IMG/VR virus record: IMGVR_UViG_3300042567_000910
Span: 1-28,063 of that record
Length of the DNA stretch: 28,063 nucleotides
Strand: one strand, 5' to 3'
Source of the DNA: a virus
Shown here in pieces: positions 6,200 through 11,477 of this stretch. Below the pieces are notes generated by a model. The model saw only the letters and a list, made by a program, of their open reading frames with translations, was not told the origin of the DNA and ran no database searches. Both the position numbers and the translations under genes were made by a program. Each line of letters begins with the position of its first letter. Within the stretch, counting starts at the first letter, position 1.

Positions 6200-6229
6200 T
6201 TGCACTCTGTGCATTCAATTGGGTACATC
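6200..6229 (+). promoter_or_regulatory. Weak candidate promoter upstream of the hammerhead ribozyme
   Basis: TTGCAC (6200-6205), 18 bases, then TACATC (6224-6229). The -10 box is poor. It is listed because a plus-strand transcript across 6339-6384 is needed for the ribozyme to be made and no better box was seen in this stretch. Confidence 0.25.
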
Positions 6230-6338
6230 CAAGAGTAGTCTCCATTCGTGTTGGTGAAAGTAAATTACCCCGCTATGGGTACCGAGGAGTGGCCTAGCCC
6301 TCCCTTGAAGAAATCGGTTTGTAGCCGCCAACAACTAA

Positions 6339-6384
6339 CACGGCTGAAGAGGCTTGATGAGCCGAAACGCAATTGCGTCCCGTG
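6339..6384 (+). ncRNA. Hammerhead ribozyme, type I topology
   Basis: Every conserved core element is in order. Stem I 5' strand is CACGG (6339-6343). The core CUGAAGA (6344-6350) fits CUGANGA. Stem II is GGCU-UGAUG-AGCC (6351-6363) with the required G10.1-C11.1 pair. GAA (6364-6366) follows. Stem III is ACGC-AAUU-GCGU (6367-6378), giving the A15.1-U16.1 pair. C17 is at 6379 and stem I 3' strand is CCGUG (6380-6384). Cleavage is predicted between 6379 and 6380. Stems II and III are closed by loops and stem I is open, hence type I. An internal loop (UAA/GA) and three further pairs, AAC with GUU, may extend stem I, giving a place for the tertiary contact with loop II. Activity is inferred from the core. 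Confidence 0.8.
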
Positions 6385-6394
6385 GAGTTTCCCG

Positions 6395-6502
6395 TGTGGG
6401 GGAATAAATGGAAACCTTAGTGGTTCAACCTAAGCGCCTTCAATGAGGGCATTTAGGCCGCTGGTGTGCAACGGACCATGACTGCACACATCTTGCCCCA
6501 CA
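6395..6502 (+). ncRNA. Multi-branched RNA domain just downstream of the ribozyme
   Basis: TGTGGGG (6395-6401) pairs with CCCCACA (6496-6502) and encloses two strong hairpins. One is CCTAA-GC-GCCTTC (6429-6441) with GAGGGC-A-TTTAGG (6445-6457). The other is GTGTGCA (6464-6470) with TGCACAC (6483-6489), a perfect 7-bp stem. A different 5-bp pairing, CTTAG/CTAAG near 6416-6434, competes with the first. An A/T-rich run follows (6505-6526). If the hammerhead cuts, this domain would lie near the new 5' end of the downstream RNA. Confidence 0.5.
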
Positions 6503-6527
6503 ACTTATAAAATATTTTTAAAAAAGA

Positions 6528-6556
6528 TTGCGCAAACAGAAAAACTCGTGTAGAGT
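6528..6556 (+). promoter_or_regulatory. Sigma70-type promoter of the small RNA
   Basis: TTGCGC (6528-6533), 17 bases, TAGAGT (6551-6556), with start expected near 6563. The -10 context CGTGTAGAGT resembles GGTGTAAAGT in the promoter at 6984-7012, suggesting the two are recognised alike. Confidence 0.6.
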
Positions 6557-6562
6557 TCGTTC

Positions 6563-6666
6563 TGTTGTAGTCGATCACAACGAAGTAAGCCGTTTACTCA
6601 TGCATTTTGGCCTTCGGGGATTCTCGGAGGGATCGACCCGAAGTGCAGTAGTAAACGGCTTTTTTC
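6563..6666 (+). ncRNA. Terminator-bounded small RNA
   Basis: It runs from the predicted start near 6563 to a T-run at 6660-6665. A 5' hairpin GTTGT/ACAAC comes first (about 6564-6580). A very long 3' hairpin follows: AAGCCGTTTACT (6587-6598) with AGTAAACGGCTT (6650-6661), TGCA (6601-6604) with TGCA (6644-6647), CTTCGGG (6612-6618) with CCCGAAG (6637-6643), then GATTC with GGATC near the tip. The loop displays CGGAGGG, a Shine-Dalgarno-like sequence. The reading frames here look random. It may be an antisense or decoy RNA, or an elaborate terminator of the ribozyme transcript. I do not recognise an Rfam family. Confidence 0.6.
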
Positions 6667-6960
6667 ATTTGCGCGACGCCAACCCTCAGAGCGGGTTAGC
6701 TAACAGGCCAATGTCGGGGCCGTACTCAAGAAACCGATGCCGCTTTATAGACCCCCGGCGGCGCAGCGTTCCGTAGCGACTGCAGAAAACGAACAGAGCA
6801 AACCGACAAAGCGTCTGGCCCACGAAACGGGCGTTCGACAATTGAATACGGCGTTCAGCGAGCGGCAGGCAAGTAAGCTGGCCGGAGGTCCCCCAATACC
6901 TGAATACAGGGTGCAGATCGGGAGCCTCGGGGGTCTTCTAAAAGCTGTTATGCTGGCTGG
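6667..6960. other. Gene-free segment with further RNA-like structure
   Basis: No convincing gene is seen; the frames here lack ribosome sites and recognisable products. Local hairpins include AACCC/GGGTT (about 6680-6697), GCCGC/GCGGC (about 6740-6764), GCCC/GGGC with loop ACGAAAC (about 6819-6833) and ACCTG-AATA-CAGGGT (about 6898-6912). CCCCC near 6893 can pair with GGGGG near 6930, enclosing the last hairpin, and the helix extends outward after a mismatch. This suggests one or more structured RNAs rather than protein. A large phage RNA such as GOLLD was considered but not recognised. Confidence 0.4.
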
Positions 6961-6967
6961 TGTAAGA

Positions 6968-7012
6968 TAACAGGAACTAACTGTTGCATTTTTTATAAAG
7001 TTGGTGTAAAGT
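6968..7012 (+). promoter_or_regulatory. Promoter with operator-like words for the rightward small-gene operon
   Basis: TTGCAT (6984-6989), 17 bases, TAAAGT (7007-7012), start near 7019, 21 bases before the first ATG. Upstream and across the -35, TAACAGG (6968-6974) and CTGTTGCATT (6981-6990) repeat the words of the inverted repeat at 5586-5652, so the same regulator may control both. Confidence 0.65.
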
Positions 7013-7039
7013 GGAATTTCAACAAACGAAAGGAACGAC

Positions 7040-7282
7040 ATGGCGACAAGGAAAATGATAGAGGTACAGGGCAATGTGCCCGCAGCCGAGGCCGAAGCCA
7101 TCAAAACAAAAGTAGGCTTGGTGATGGACATGTCCGGCAAGGACGACGACACGAAGCTATCCGTACTTACCTTTGCTTTGGTTTTTACAGCGGTGAACGC
7201 CGGGGCTGAGTTTTCTAGCGTAATCAGGATGCTGGCAACGGTATACGAGGAGCAATTTCACTACGAAGGAGACGAGGAATGA
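7040..7282 (+). CDS. Hypothetical protein, first gene of the rightward early operon
   Basis: 80 residues, ATG at 7040 with AAAGGA upstream. The sequence is acidic at the end (YEEQFHYEGDEE) and otherwise helical (AEAEAIKTKVGLVMDMSG, then LTFALVFTAVNAGAEF). The middle stretch LTFALVFTAVNAGAEF is hydrophobic but short and probably buried rather than membrane-spanning. No family was recognised. As the first gene after a regulated promoter it may be an early host-interaction protein; that is inference. Its stop overlaps the next ATG (ATGA). Confidence 0.6.
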   Translation: MATRKMIEVQGNVPAAEAEAIKTKVGLVMDMSGKDDDTKLSVLTFALVFTAVNAGAEFSSVIRMLATVYEEQFHYEGDEE

Positions 7283-7485
7283 GCAAGATAAAAATTCAAT
7301 TGGTTGAAGATGAAGAAACCCCTACCGTGTTCGAGCGGTTTTGGGACAACCTAATGACGTTTGTTAAGTGTGTGGGGTTGTTTGTTGCCATCTGCTTTGC
7401 TATTGGCTACTTCAGCGTTGATAAGCCGCAGACAACGCAGTGTGAACCAACCAAGACCGTTTTAGCTAGGAGCATATTTAAATGA
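7279..7485 (+). CDS. Small single-span membrane protein
   Basis: 68 residues. A charged N-terminus (MSKIKIQLVEDEETP) is followed by one hydrophobic segment at about residues 27-46 (TFVKCVGLFVAICFAIGYF), then a polar tail of about 20 residues with one Cys. This predicts one inner-membrane helix. No holin-type pair is near it and it lies among early genes, so lysis is unlikely; membrane-linked host takeover is a guess. Coupled by ATGA to both neighbours. Confidence 0.65.
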   Translation: MSKIKIQLVEDEETPTVFERFWDNLMTFVKCVGLFVAICFAIGYFSVDKPQTTQCEPTKTVLARSIFK

Positions 7486-7694
7486 CAATGACAAAACAGG
7501 AATTCAAAGACCGTTGGGAATCTAACGACAACGGAGGCGGCATAAGCTACGACGACATCGCCAAGTGCGCTGTGGCGTGGGGCATATCACGTACCCCAAA
7601 GACACGCCGCATTGATGTCATCCGCTATCAAGTGCTAGTGGCGGCAGGTACAGTTGACGCAGAAGAATTTGCACCTGAGAAGGAGGAAGCATGA
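7482..7694 (+). CDS. Conserved small phage protein of unknown function
   Basis: 70 residues. The pattern KQEFKDRWESNDNGGGISYDDIAKCAVAWGI, then RTPKTRRIDVIRYQVLVAA, is familiar from small phage proteins of unknown function. A Gly-rich turn lies between two helical halves, and the last residues are acidic. No catalytic motif is visible. The start and stop overlap the neighbours by ATGA, so it is translated as part of the chain. Confidence 0.65.
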   Translation: MTMTKQEFKDRWESNDNGGGISYDDIAKCAVAWGISRTPKTRRIDVIRYQVLVAAGTVDAEEFAPEKEEA

Positions 7695-7909
7695 ACGACA
7701 CACCAGCATTCCCACATACATGGCTTGACCCGCAACTAAGATCAAGCGTTGTTGCAAAAGGCATGACCCTGCGTGATTACTTTGCAGCCAAGGCTATGCA
7801 AGCAATGATTAAGTACGGGCCTTGGAGTGATTATGTAGATATGGAGCAAATAGCTAGGCTTGCCTACCAACAAGCAGACGCAATGATGGCTGCTAGGAGC
7901 GCAGAATGA
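7691..7909 (+). CDS. Small phage protein of the 'DYFAAKAM' type
   Basis: 72 residues. It contains GMTLRDYFAAKAMQAMI and ends in AYQQADAMMAARSAE, the layout of a very common small phage family without known function. The gene at 1275-1475 on the other strand encodes a diverged relative, so the phage carries two members in separate operons. The N-terminal FPHTWLDP part is typical of this family. Joined by ATGA at both ends. Confidence 0.7.
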   Translation: MNDTPAFPHTWLDPQLRSSVVAKGMTLRDYFAAKAMQAMIKYGPWSDYVDMEQIARLAYQQADAMMAARSAE

Positions 7910-8367
7910 TTACTCAAAAAGAATTGCTAGAAAATCTTGTGTACAACAAAGACACAGGGGTGTTTACACGAAAAATTAGTCTAAACACCAAAATTCGAGT
8001 TGGTGATGTGGCTGGAGGAAAAGACGTAAAAGGGTATGTTTGCATCCGAGTTATGGGAAAAACATATAAGGCGCATAGGCTGGCTTGGCTTTATGTTCAT
8101 GGGAAATGGCCTGAAAACGAAATAGACCACATCAATGGTTGCACAGACGACAACAGCATTTTAAATTTAAGAGACGTATCAAAATCCATAAATCAACAAA
8201 ACAGGCGCAGTGTTAAGGGGTATAGCAAAGACGGCAACCGATGGAAAGCGCAGATTAGAGCAAATAGTAAATGGACGCATCTTGGTTGTTTTGAAACAGA
8301 AGAAGAAGCACATAGCGCATACGTTAATGCAAAAAATACTATGCACATGAAAGCGAGGGAAAAATGA
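7906..8367 (+). CDS. HNH homing-type endonuclease with AP2-like domain
   Basis: 153 residues. HRLAWLYVHGKWPE (57-70), EIDHINGCTDDNSILNLR (72-89) and QQNRR (97-101) form the HNH_3 active site with H57, D74, H75 and N82 among the key residues. Residues 102-145 (GYSKDGNRWKAQIRAN, then LGCFETEEEAHSAY) match an AP2 DNA-binding domain. This combination is typical of free-standing phage homing endonucleases. The coding sequence is richer in A/T than the neighbours, which suits recent entry. It has nevertheless kept ATGA overlaps with both flanking genes, so it is fully integrated into the operon. Confidence 0.9.
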   Translation: MITQKELLENLVYNKDTGVFTRKISLNTKIRVGDVAGGKDVKGYVCIRVMGKTYKAHRLAWLYVHGKWPENEIDHINGCTDDNSILNLRDVSKSINQQNRRSVKGYSKDGNRWKAQIRANSKWTHLGCFETEEEAHSAYVNAKNTMHMKAREK

Positions 8368-8678
8368 ACCAAGAAGACATTATCCGCATGGCGCGGGAGG
8401 TTGGTTTATGGCCTGCCGTAACTGACAACTTTTCAAAAGAACTTGTAGCCCTTGCCGCAAAAGAACTAGAAGCTTTTGCCAAACTAGTAGCAGCAGCCGA
8501 ACGCGCTGATATGCGAAAGGGTTTTGCTGGTGTAACGCTGTGGCTTGGGGCTGGGGAAGTAACGCAGCTTGTTACCGAAACGCAAATCAAGTATGAAAGA
8601 AATCAAGGCGATGCACTGACGGAAGCTGCGCAAAGGTGCCTTGATATATACGCTGGAGCAAGAGGAGAAACAAAATGA
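8364..8678 (+). CDS. Conserved phage protein of unknown function (MNQEDIIRMAREVG type)
   Basis: 104 residues. The opening MNQEDIIRMAREVGLW and the central LEAFAKLVAAAERADMRKG are very common in phage proteins of unknown function, usually as mosaic modules joined to different ends. The C-terminal half (TQLVTETQIKYERNQGD...RCLDIYAGA) is less typical. It is soluble and mostly helical. Coupled to the HNH gene upstream and the next gene by ATGA. Confidence 0.65.
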   Translation: MNQEDIIRMAREVGLWPAVTDNFSKELVALAAKELEAFAKLVAAAERADMRKGFAGVTLWLGAGEVTQLVTETQIKYERNQGDALTEAAQRCLDIYAGARGETK

Positions 8679-8887
8679 ACCACTTAAAAAACGTATGGGA
8701 ATGGCTGATAAACCATTGGGTCATGCCAACCCCTGCGGAACTCGTAGCAGAGGAACTGATACAAGCGCAGCGCACCAAGCTACGCCACCAGTCCGCAATG
8801 GAGTACCACACCGCCATCGTTGCCTACAACGTGGCACGGATTAAACGCCTTGAAGGATTGACCGCAAAGCAGGAGGTGGTGGAATGA
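8675..8887 (+). CDS. Small helical phage protein
   Basis: 70 residues. After MNHLKNVWEWLINHWVMPTP, it is a long amphipathic helix (AELVAEELIQAQRTKLRHQSA, then YHTAIVAYNVARIKRLEGL) of coiled-coil type. Similar small proteins with an 'ELIQAQR-LL--Q-A-EYH-AM-AY---RI-RL' pattern are frequent in phage early regions; the function is unknown. The tryptophan-rich start may contact membrane or protein. ATGA joins at both ends. Confidence 0.6.
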   Translation: MNHLKNVWEWLINHWVMPTPAELVAEELIQAQRTKLRHQSAMEYHTAIVAYNVARIKRLEGLTAKQEVVE

Positions 8888-9108
8888 AAAAATACACCGA
8901 TTGGTTTTCACCGAAAATTAAGCCTGTGCATATTGGCGTGTACGAAGTATCTCTTGGTAGATTTTACAGCCCCCCGTATGCCTATTGGAACGGTAAACGC
9001 TGGGGATTGGCTGCGCTTTCGGTAGCAACTGCAACAAATTGTAAACTTACAGCGGTAGCAAGGCAAGATAAATCGTGGCGTGGGCTTACAAAGAAGGCGG
9101 TGGTATGA
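8884..9108 (+). CDS. Conserved small phage protein (YTDWF...KPVHIGVYEV type)
   Basis: 74 residues. YTDWFSPKIKPVHIGVYEV, then YAYWNGKRWGLAA and the ending KSWRGL, form a recurring small phage and bacterial protein: a short beta-rich fold with conserved Trp and Gly. The motif order matches many phage hypothetical proteins; no biochemical role is known to me. Joined to its neighbours by ATGA. Confidence 0.65.
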   Translation: MKKYTDWFSPKIKPVHIGVYEVSLGRFYSPPYAYWNGKRWGLAALSVATATNCKLTAVARQDKSWRGLTKKAVV

Positions 9109-9314
9109 AAGTTCTATACACACGAACCCTTAAAAGCGGCAAACGCCACGTTTTAATTGAACTGCAACACGATGGCGAGAAACTCATGTCAATCAAAGAG
9201 GGTGAGCATTACAAACTCGGTGGTCAAGTCGATGACATCGTTAAGGGTCACGTCATAACCGAAGCGCATGGCGTTTACTGGTGCAGCATTACACAACAGT
9301 GGGAGGAAGCATGA
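9105..9314 (+). CDS. Hypothetical phage protein
   Basis: 69 residues from the ATG at 9105, which overlaps the previous stop; a longer frame from 9075 lies inside the upstream gene. The sequence alternates as expected for a small beta-sheet protein (VLYTRTLKSGKRHVLIELQ, then YKLGGQVDDIVKGHVI). An ending of YWCSITQQWEEA resembles other small proteins of this operon. No family was recognised. Confidence 0.6.
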   Translation: MKVLYTRTLKSGKRHVLIELQHDGEKLMSIKEGEHYKLGGQVDDIVKGHVITEAHGVYWCSITQQWEEA

Positions 9315-9502
9315 AAGATGAAAAACCATTAGAGCCTTGGGTCGTTGTAGCACCTGACGGTTTGCGTTGGATTGGTCTTGCTAAGAACGAGCACCACGCA
9401 TGGCAGTTTGCTTTAGGCTGGCCTGACCAAAAAGAGATTGCGGATACCAAGGCGATTGGCTGGTATGCGGTTAAGGGTAACCTCACATGGAGCAAGCCAT
9501 GA
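9311..9502 (+). CDS. Hypothetical phage protein
   Basis: 63 residues from the ATG at 9311 (ATGA overlap and GGAGGAAGC upstream). PWVVVAPDGLRWIGLAKNEHHAWQFALGWP looks like a compact alpha/beta fold with several tryptophans. The pattern 'HHAWQFALGWP...EI' is reminiscent of other small phage proteins, but I know no function. It stays in the ATGA-linked chain. Confidence 0.55.
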   Translation: MKDEKPLEPWVVVAPDGLRWIGLAKNEHHAWQFALGWPDQKEIADTKAIGWYAVKGNLTWSKP

Positions 9503-9822
9503 AAGAAGCATTGAAACTTGCGCTTGAGGCGTTGGAAACAGAGCGAGATATTTATCGTGAGAATGATGAAGACGGAGCGCCTGAATACATTCTTGAAGCC
9601 ATCACCGTCATTGAAGCAGCCTTGGCGCAGCAAGAGCCTTGGTGCATGAAGATGAACGGTTGCAAGACCAAGTGCGAAGACTGCCCCGATGAGCCAGCAC
9701 AACGCCCTTGGGTAGGGCTGACGGAGGCGCAATTCTTGGAGGCTGCACGGCTTGCCGAGCATGGTAATTATTTAGTTGCGTTTAAGCGTATTCAAGAATG
9801 GCTAAAGGAGAAGAACACATGA
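9499..9822 (+). CDS. Mosaic phage protein with 'RPWVGLTE' module
   Basis: 107 residues from the ATG at 9499, preferred over 9487 because it overlaps the previous stop as in the rest of the chain. The opening MKEALKLALEALE...AITVIEAALAQ is a common phage helical module. The centre CKTKCEDCP (after a WCM) has four cysteines in all, possibly a zinc site. The end QRPWVGLTEAQFLEAARLA followed by IQEWLKEKN is a second common module. The last module recurs in the gene at 10171, including 26 bases of nearly identical DNA, which points to shuffling. Function unknown. Confidence 0.65.
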   Translation: MKEALKLALEALETERDIYRENDEDGAPEYILEAITVIEAALAQQEPWCMKMNGCKTKCEDCPDEPAQRPWVGLTEAQFLEAARLAEHGNYLVAFKRIQEWLKEKNT

Positions 9823-9977
9823 CACAAGAAGACATTCAAAAAGCATGGAACCTAATGTCCACGCATAACAGTGAGTTGATGCTGGAGAACGAGCGTTTAA
9901 AACAGCAGCTTATGCAGCGGAGTCTGTGGTACGCGCTTAAACGTGCAATCAATATTTGGAGAGGAAAGAACACATGA
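9819..9977 (+). CDS. Small coiled-coil protein
   Basis: 52 residues, bounded by ATGA overlaps at both ends (9819-9822 and 9974-9977), with AAGGAG upstream. MTQEDIQKAW, then a heptad-like stretch SELMLENERLKQQLMQ and a basic tail LKRAINIWRGKNT. It probably forms a short coiled coil with a positively charged end that could touch nucleic acid. I do not recognise it; its reality rests on the exact overlaps and good ribosome site. Confidence 0.65.
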   Translation: MTQEDIQKAWNLMSTHNSELMLENERLKQQLMQRSLWYALKRAINIWRGKNT

Positions 9978-10174
9978 TTAAAGTAGGAGACATAGTACAG
10001 GTAGACCCAAGCAAAGAAATGTTTGGAGCCTGCATGGTCACAGTGACCGAGGTAAAAGACTGGGGCATCCAAGGCTACGTTCAGTCCGCTGGTGTAGAAG
10101 GGCAACAGTACATTCGTTTAAACACCGAACAGTTTGAACCAACAGGCGGGAAAGCCATATGGGTAGCACAATGA
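9974..10174 (+). CDS. Small beta-rich phage protein (KOW/SH3-like?)
   Basis: 66 residues from the ATG at 9974. MIKVGDIVQVDPSKEMFGACMVTVTEVKDWGIQGYVQ reads like a small SH3-type barrel: 'VGDIVQVD' then 'VTEVK-WGIQGYV'. Such proteins are common and unassigned in phages. The end GGKAIWVA is also typical. ATGA overlaps on both sides. A fold-level guess only. Confidence 0.55.
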   Translation: MIKVGDIVQVDPSKEMFGACMVTVTEVKDWGIQGYVQSAGVEGQQYIRLNTEQFEPTGGKAIWVAQ

Positions 10175-10518
10175 CTGGAGAAGCATTGAAACAAATTGTT
10201 GACCTTTTGCAACCAGTTGCAGCACTTGCAGGCGGAACACCTTTTGAACATTCAGAGGTTATCCAAAGGTGCGTGGATGCAACAGAGATTGCATTGGAAG
10301 CCTTGGCACAGCCAGTACAAACTGTTTCTCTCACAAGTGCAAGATACATTGCAGACGAAGACGATGACATTCAAGTCTATCAACGCCCTTGGGTGGGGCT
10401 GACGGAAGAGGAGAGAGATGCAATCACAGACAAGGTAATTGGGTTTAACTCTTGCTGTGGATGGGAAGATGATTACGCCAAAGCCATTGAAGCCAAACTC
10501 AAGGAGAAGAACGCATGA
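10171..10518 (+). CDS. Mosaic phage protein with 'RPWVGLTEEE' module
   Basis: 115 residues from the ATG at 10171. The N-terminal part (LLQPVAALAGGTPFEHSEVIQRCVDATEIALEALAQ) is a helical module. Residues around QRPWVGLTEEERD, through CCGWEDDYAKAIEAKLKEKN, repeat the C-terminal module of the gene at 9499. Both genes also end in nearly the same GGAGAAGAAC-CATGA sequence that serves the next start. Function unknown; the protein is likely soluble. Confidence 0.65.
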   Translation: MTGEALKQIVDLLQPVAALAGGTPFEHSEVIQRCVDATEIALEALAQPVQTVSLTSARYIADEDDDIQVYQRPWVGLTEEERDAITDKVIGFNSCCGWEDDYAKAIEAKLKEKNA

Positions 10519-10796
10519 AACTAGCAGCAGGTAACCCTAACCTAATGAAGAAGCAAGCCACGCGGGTTAACAGACACGCAACGCTTGGAGCACTACCTAG
10601 CACCTTGGGGGATAAGAACCCAAGCAAATACGCACGAGGCGGAGCAGTGCTAATGGAGCGCACGGACGACATGGCATCACCTCGAACGTTCAACCACATG
10701 AAGGACGGACAGGTCTACATTCCAGAGCGCATGGAGTCTGTACGACCCGGTGCTACAGATGCGCTGCGCCTGCCGAGTAGGGGGTATCCAACCTAA
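10515..10796 (+). CDS. Hypothetical basic protein
   Basis: 93 residues, ATG overlapping the previous stop. Rich in Lys, Arg, Asn and Gly with little predicted order (NPNLMKKQATRVNRHATL, KYARGGAVLMERTDD, VYIPERMESVRPGA). It could bind nucleic acid, but there is no motif. It ends the unbroken ATGA-linked chain that began at 7279; an 83-base gap follows. No family was recognised. Confidence 0.5.
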   Translation: MKLAAGNPNLMKKQATRVNRHATLGALPSTLGDKNPSKYARGGAVLMERTDDMASPRTFNHMKDGQVYIPERMESVRPGATDALRLPSRGYPT

Positions 10797-10879
10797 ATAG
10801 TCTCCAATGTGACACAGCAATAAACATAAAAAGCGGAGCTCGTGTACCCTCACCGGCCCAGCACAAACAAAGGAAAAAC

Positions 10880-11134
10880 ATGTTCGATAACTACCAGCAA
10901 GCCAAACTGAAAAGCTTCGTGCGCCCAAAGGAAGGGGACTACTTCCAAGGTACAGAAAATACCCTGCTCGACAAGGGTATCGCAGAGTTAAAAATCCAAA
11001 GCCCGGAACTATTTCACGCGAGCTTTGAAACCATGCGTAAGCGCGTATTCTTTGACGAGCCGCCTCGTGAAAGCGGGTATGCACAGATTCCCATGGCAGG
11101 CTTTATCCGGCCACTAGAGGGATGGAAAAGCTAA
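10880..11134 (+). CDS. Hypothetical phage protein
   Basis: 84 residues, ATG at 10880 with AAAGGAAAAAC upstream. LKSFVRPKEGDYFQGTENTLLDKGIAEL, then LFHASFETMRKRVFFDEPP, gives an alpha/beta look without a known motif. The preceding 83-base gap has no clear promoter. The stop TAA overlaps the next possible ATG by one base (TAATG). It lies just upstream of the replication genes and may belong with them. Confidence 0.55.
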   Translation: MFDNYQQAKLKSFVRPKEGDYFQGTENTLLDKGIAELKIQSPELFHASFETMRKRVFFDEPPRESGYAQIPMAGFIRPLEGWKS

Positions 11135-11454
11135 TGCTCACCGAAGACGAGCAAAAAGAAATCCTCAAGCTTGCAAAAGAATTAGCCTCGGCCTACCACA
11201 AAGACAAGTCCCTCGCCAAGCGCATGGGGTTTAGCTTTAACGGCAAGACCAAGGCCCATCTGCAGGCAAAGAACAAATTAACCAACTACCTAAAGGAAGC
11301 AGGATGCAAGACATTCCCAACTTTGCTGCTTGGAGCAACGAAAACCTTGCCAATTTTGCCGCCGACGCCTATCGAAAATTACAGCAACAACACGACCGAA
11401 TCGAACAACTCCAAGCCGACTATAAAGACGCAGTGGCGCACTATCACAAACTAA
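11134..11454 (+). CDS. Hypothetical phage protein with a long overlap at its 3' end
   Basis: 106 residues from the ATG at 11134 (TAATG junction); an ATG at 11122 is an alternative start. The first 55 residues (LTEDEQKEILKLAKELASAYHKDKSLAKRMGF, then KTKAHLQAKNKLTNYLKEAG) look like a real helical protein. The remaining 50 residues are Pro/Thr/Asn/Ser-rich and overlap the better-looking frame at 11304-11477, so the tail may be a read-through of the neighbour's DNA. Either the genes truly overlap by 151 bases or a frameshift has removed an earlier stop. Confidence 0.5.
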   Translation: MLTEDEQKEILKLAKELASAYHKDKSLAKRMGFSFNGKTKAHLQAKNKLTNYLKEAGCKTFPTLLLGATKTLPILPPTPIENYSNNTTESNNSKPTIKTQWRTITN

Positions 11455-11477
11455 TTACAGGTAAAGAAAATGAATAA
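11304..11477 (+). CDS. Small helical phage protein, overlapping frame
   Basis: 57 residues, ATG at 11304 after AAGGAAGCAGG. IPNFAAWSNENLANFAADAYRKL, then QQQHDRIEQLQADYKDAVAHYHKLI, is a coherent amphipathic helix pair. I recall the 'WS-ENLA-FA-EAY-----Q---I--L--D--DA---Y--L' pattern in phage proteins that precede ParB-like or helicase genes. It lies in a different frame from the gene at 11134 and overlaps the next ATG by 8 bases. Confidence 0.65.
   Translation: MQDIPNFAAWSNENLANFAADAYRKLQQQHDRIEQLQADYKDAVAHYHKLITGKENE

Noticed and set aside
5977-6970. Several open frames of 61-82 residues in the gene-free region (5977-6180, 6248-6433, 6528-6776, 6737-6970)
   Set aside because: They lack ribosome sites, have random-looking composition and run across strong RNA hairpins, the ribozyme or the small-RNA promoter and terminator.
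6745-7152. Minus-strand frame of 135 residues
   Set aside because: It is antisense to the promoter and first gene of the rightward operon, and its serine/cysteine-rich sequence is a shadow of structured non-coding DNA.
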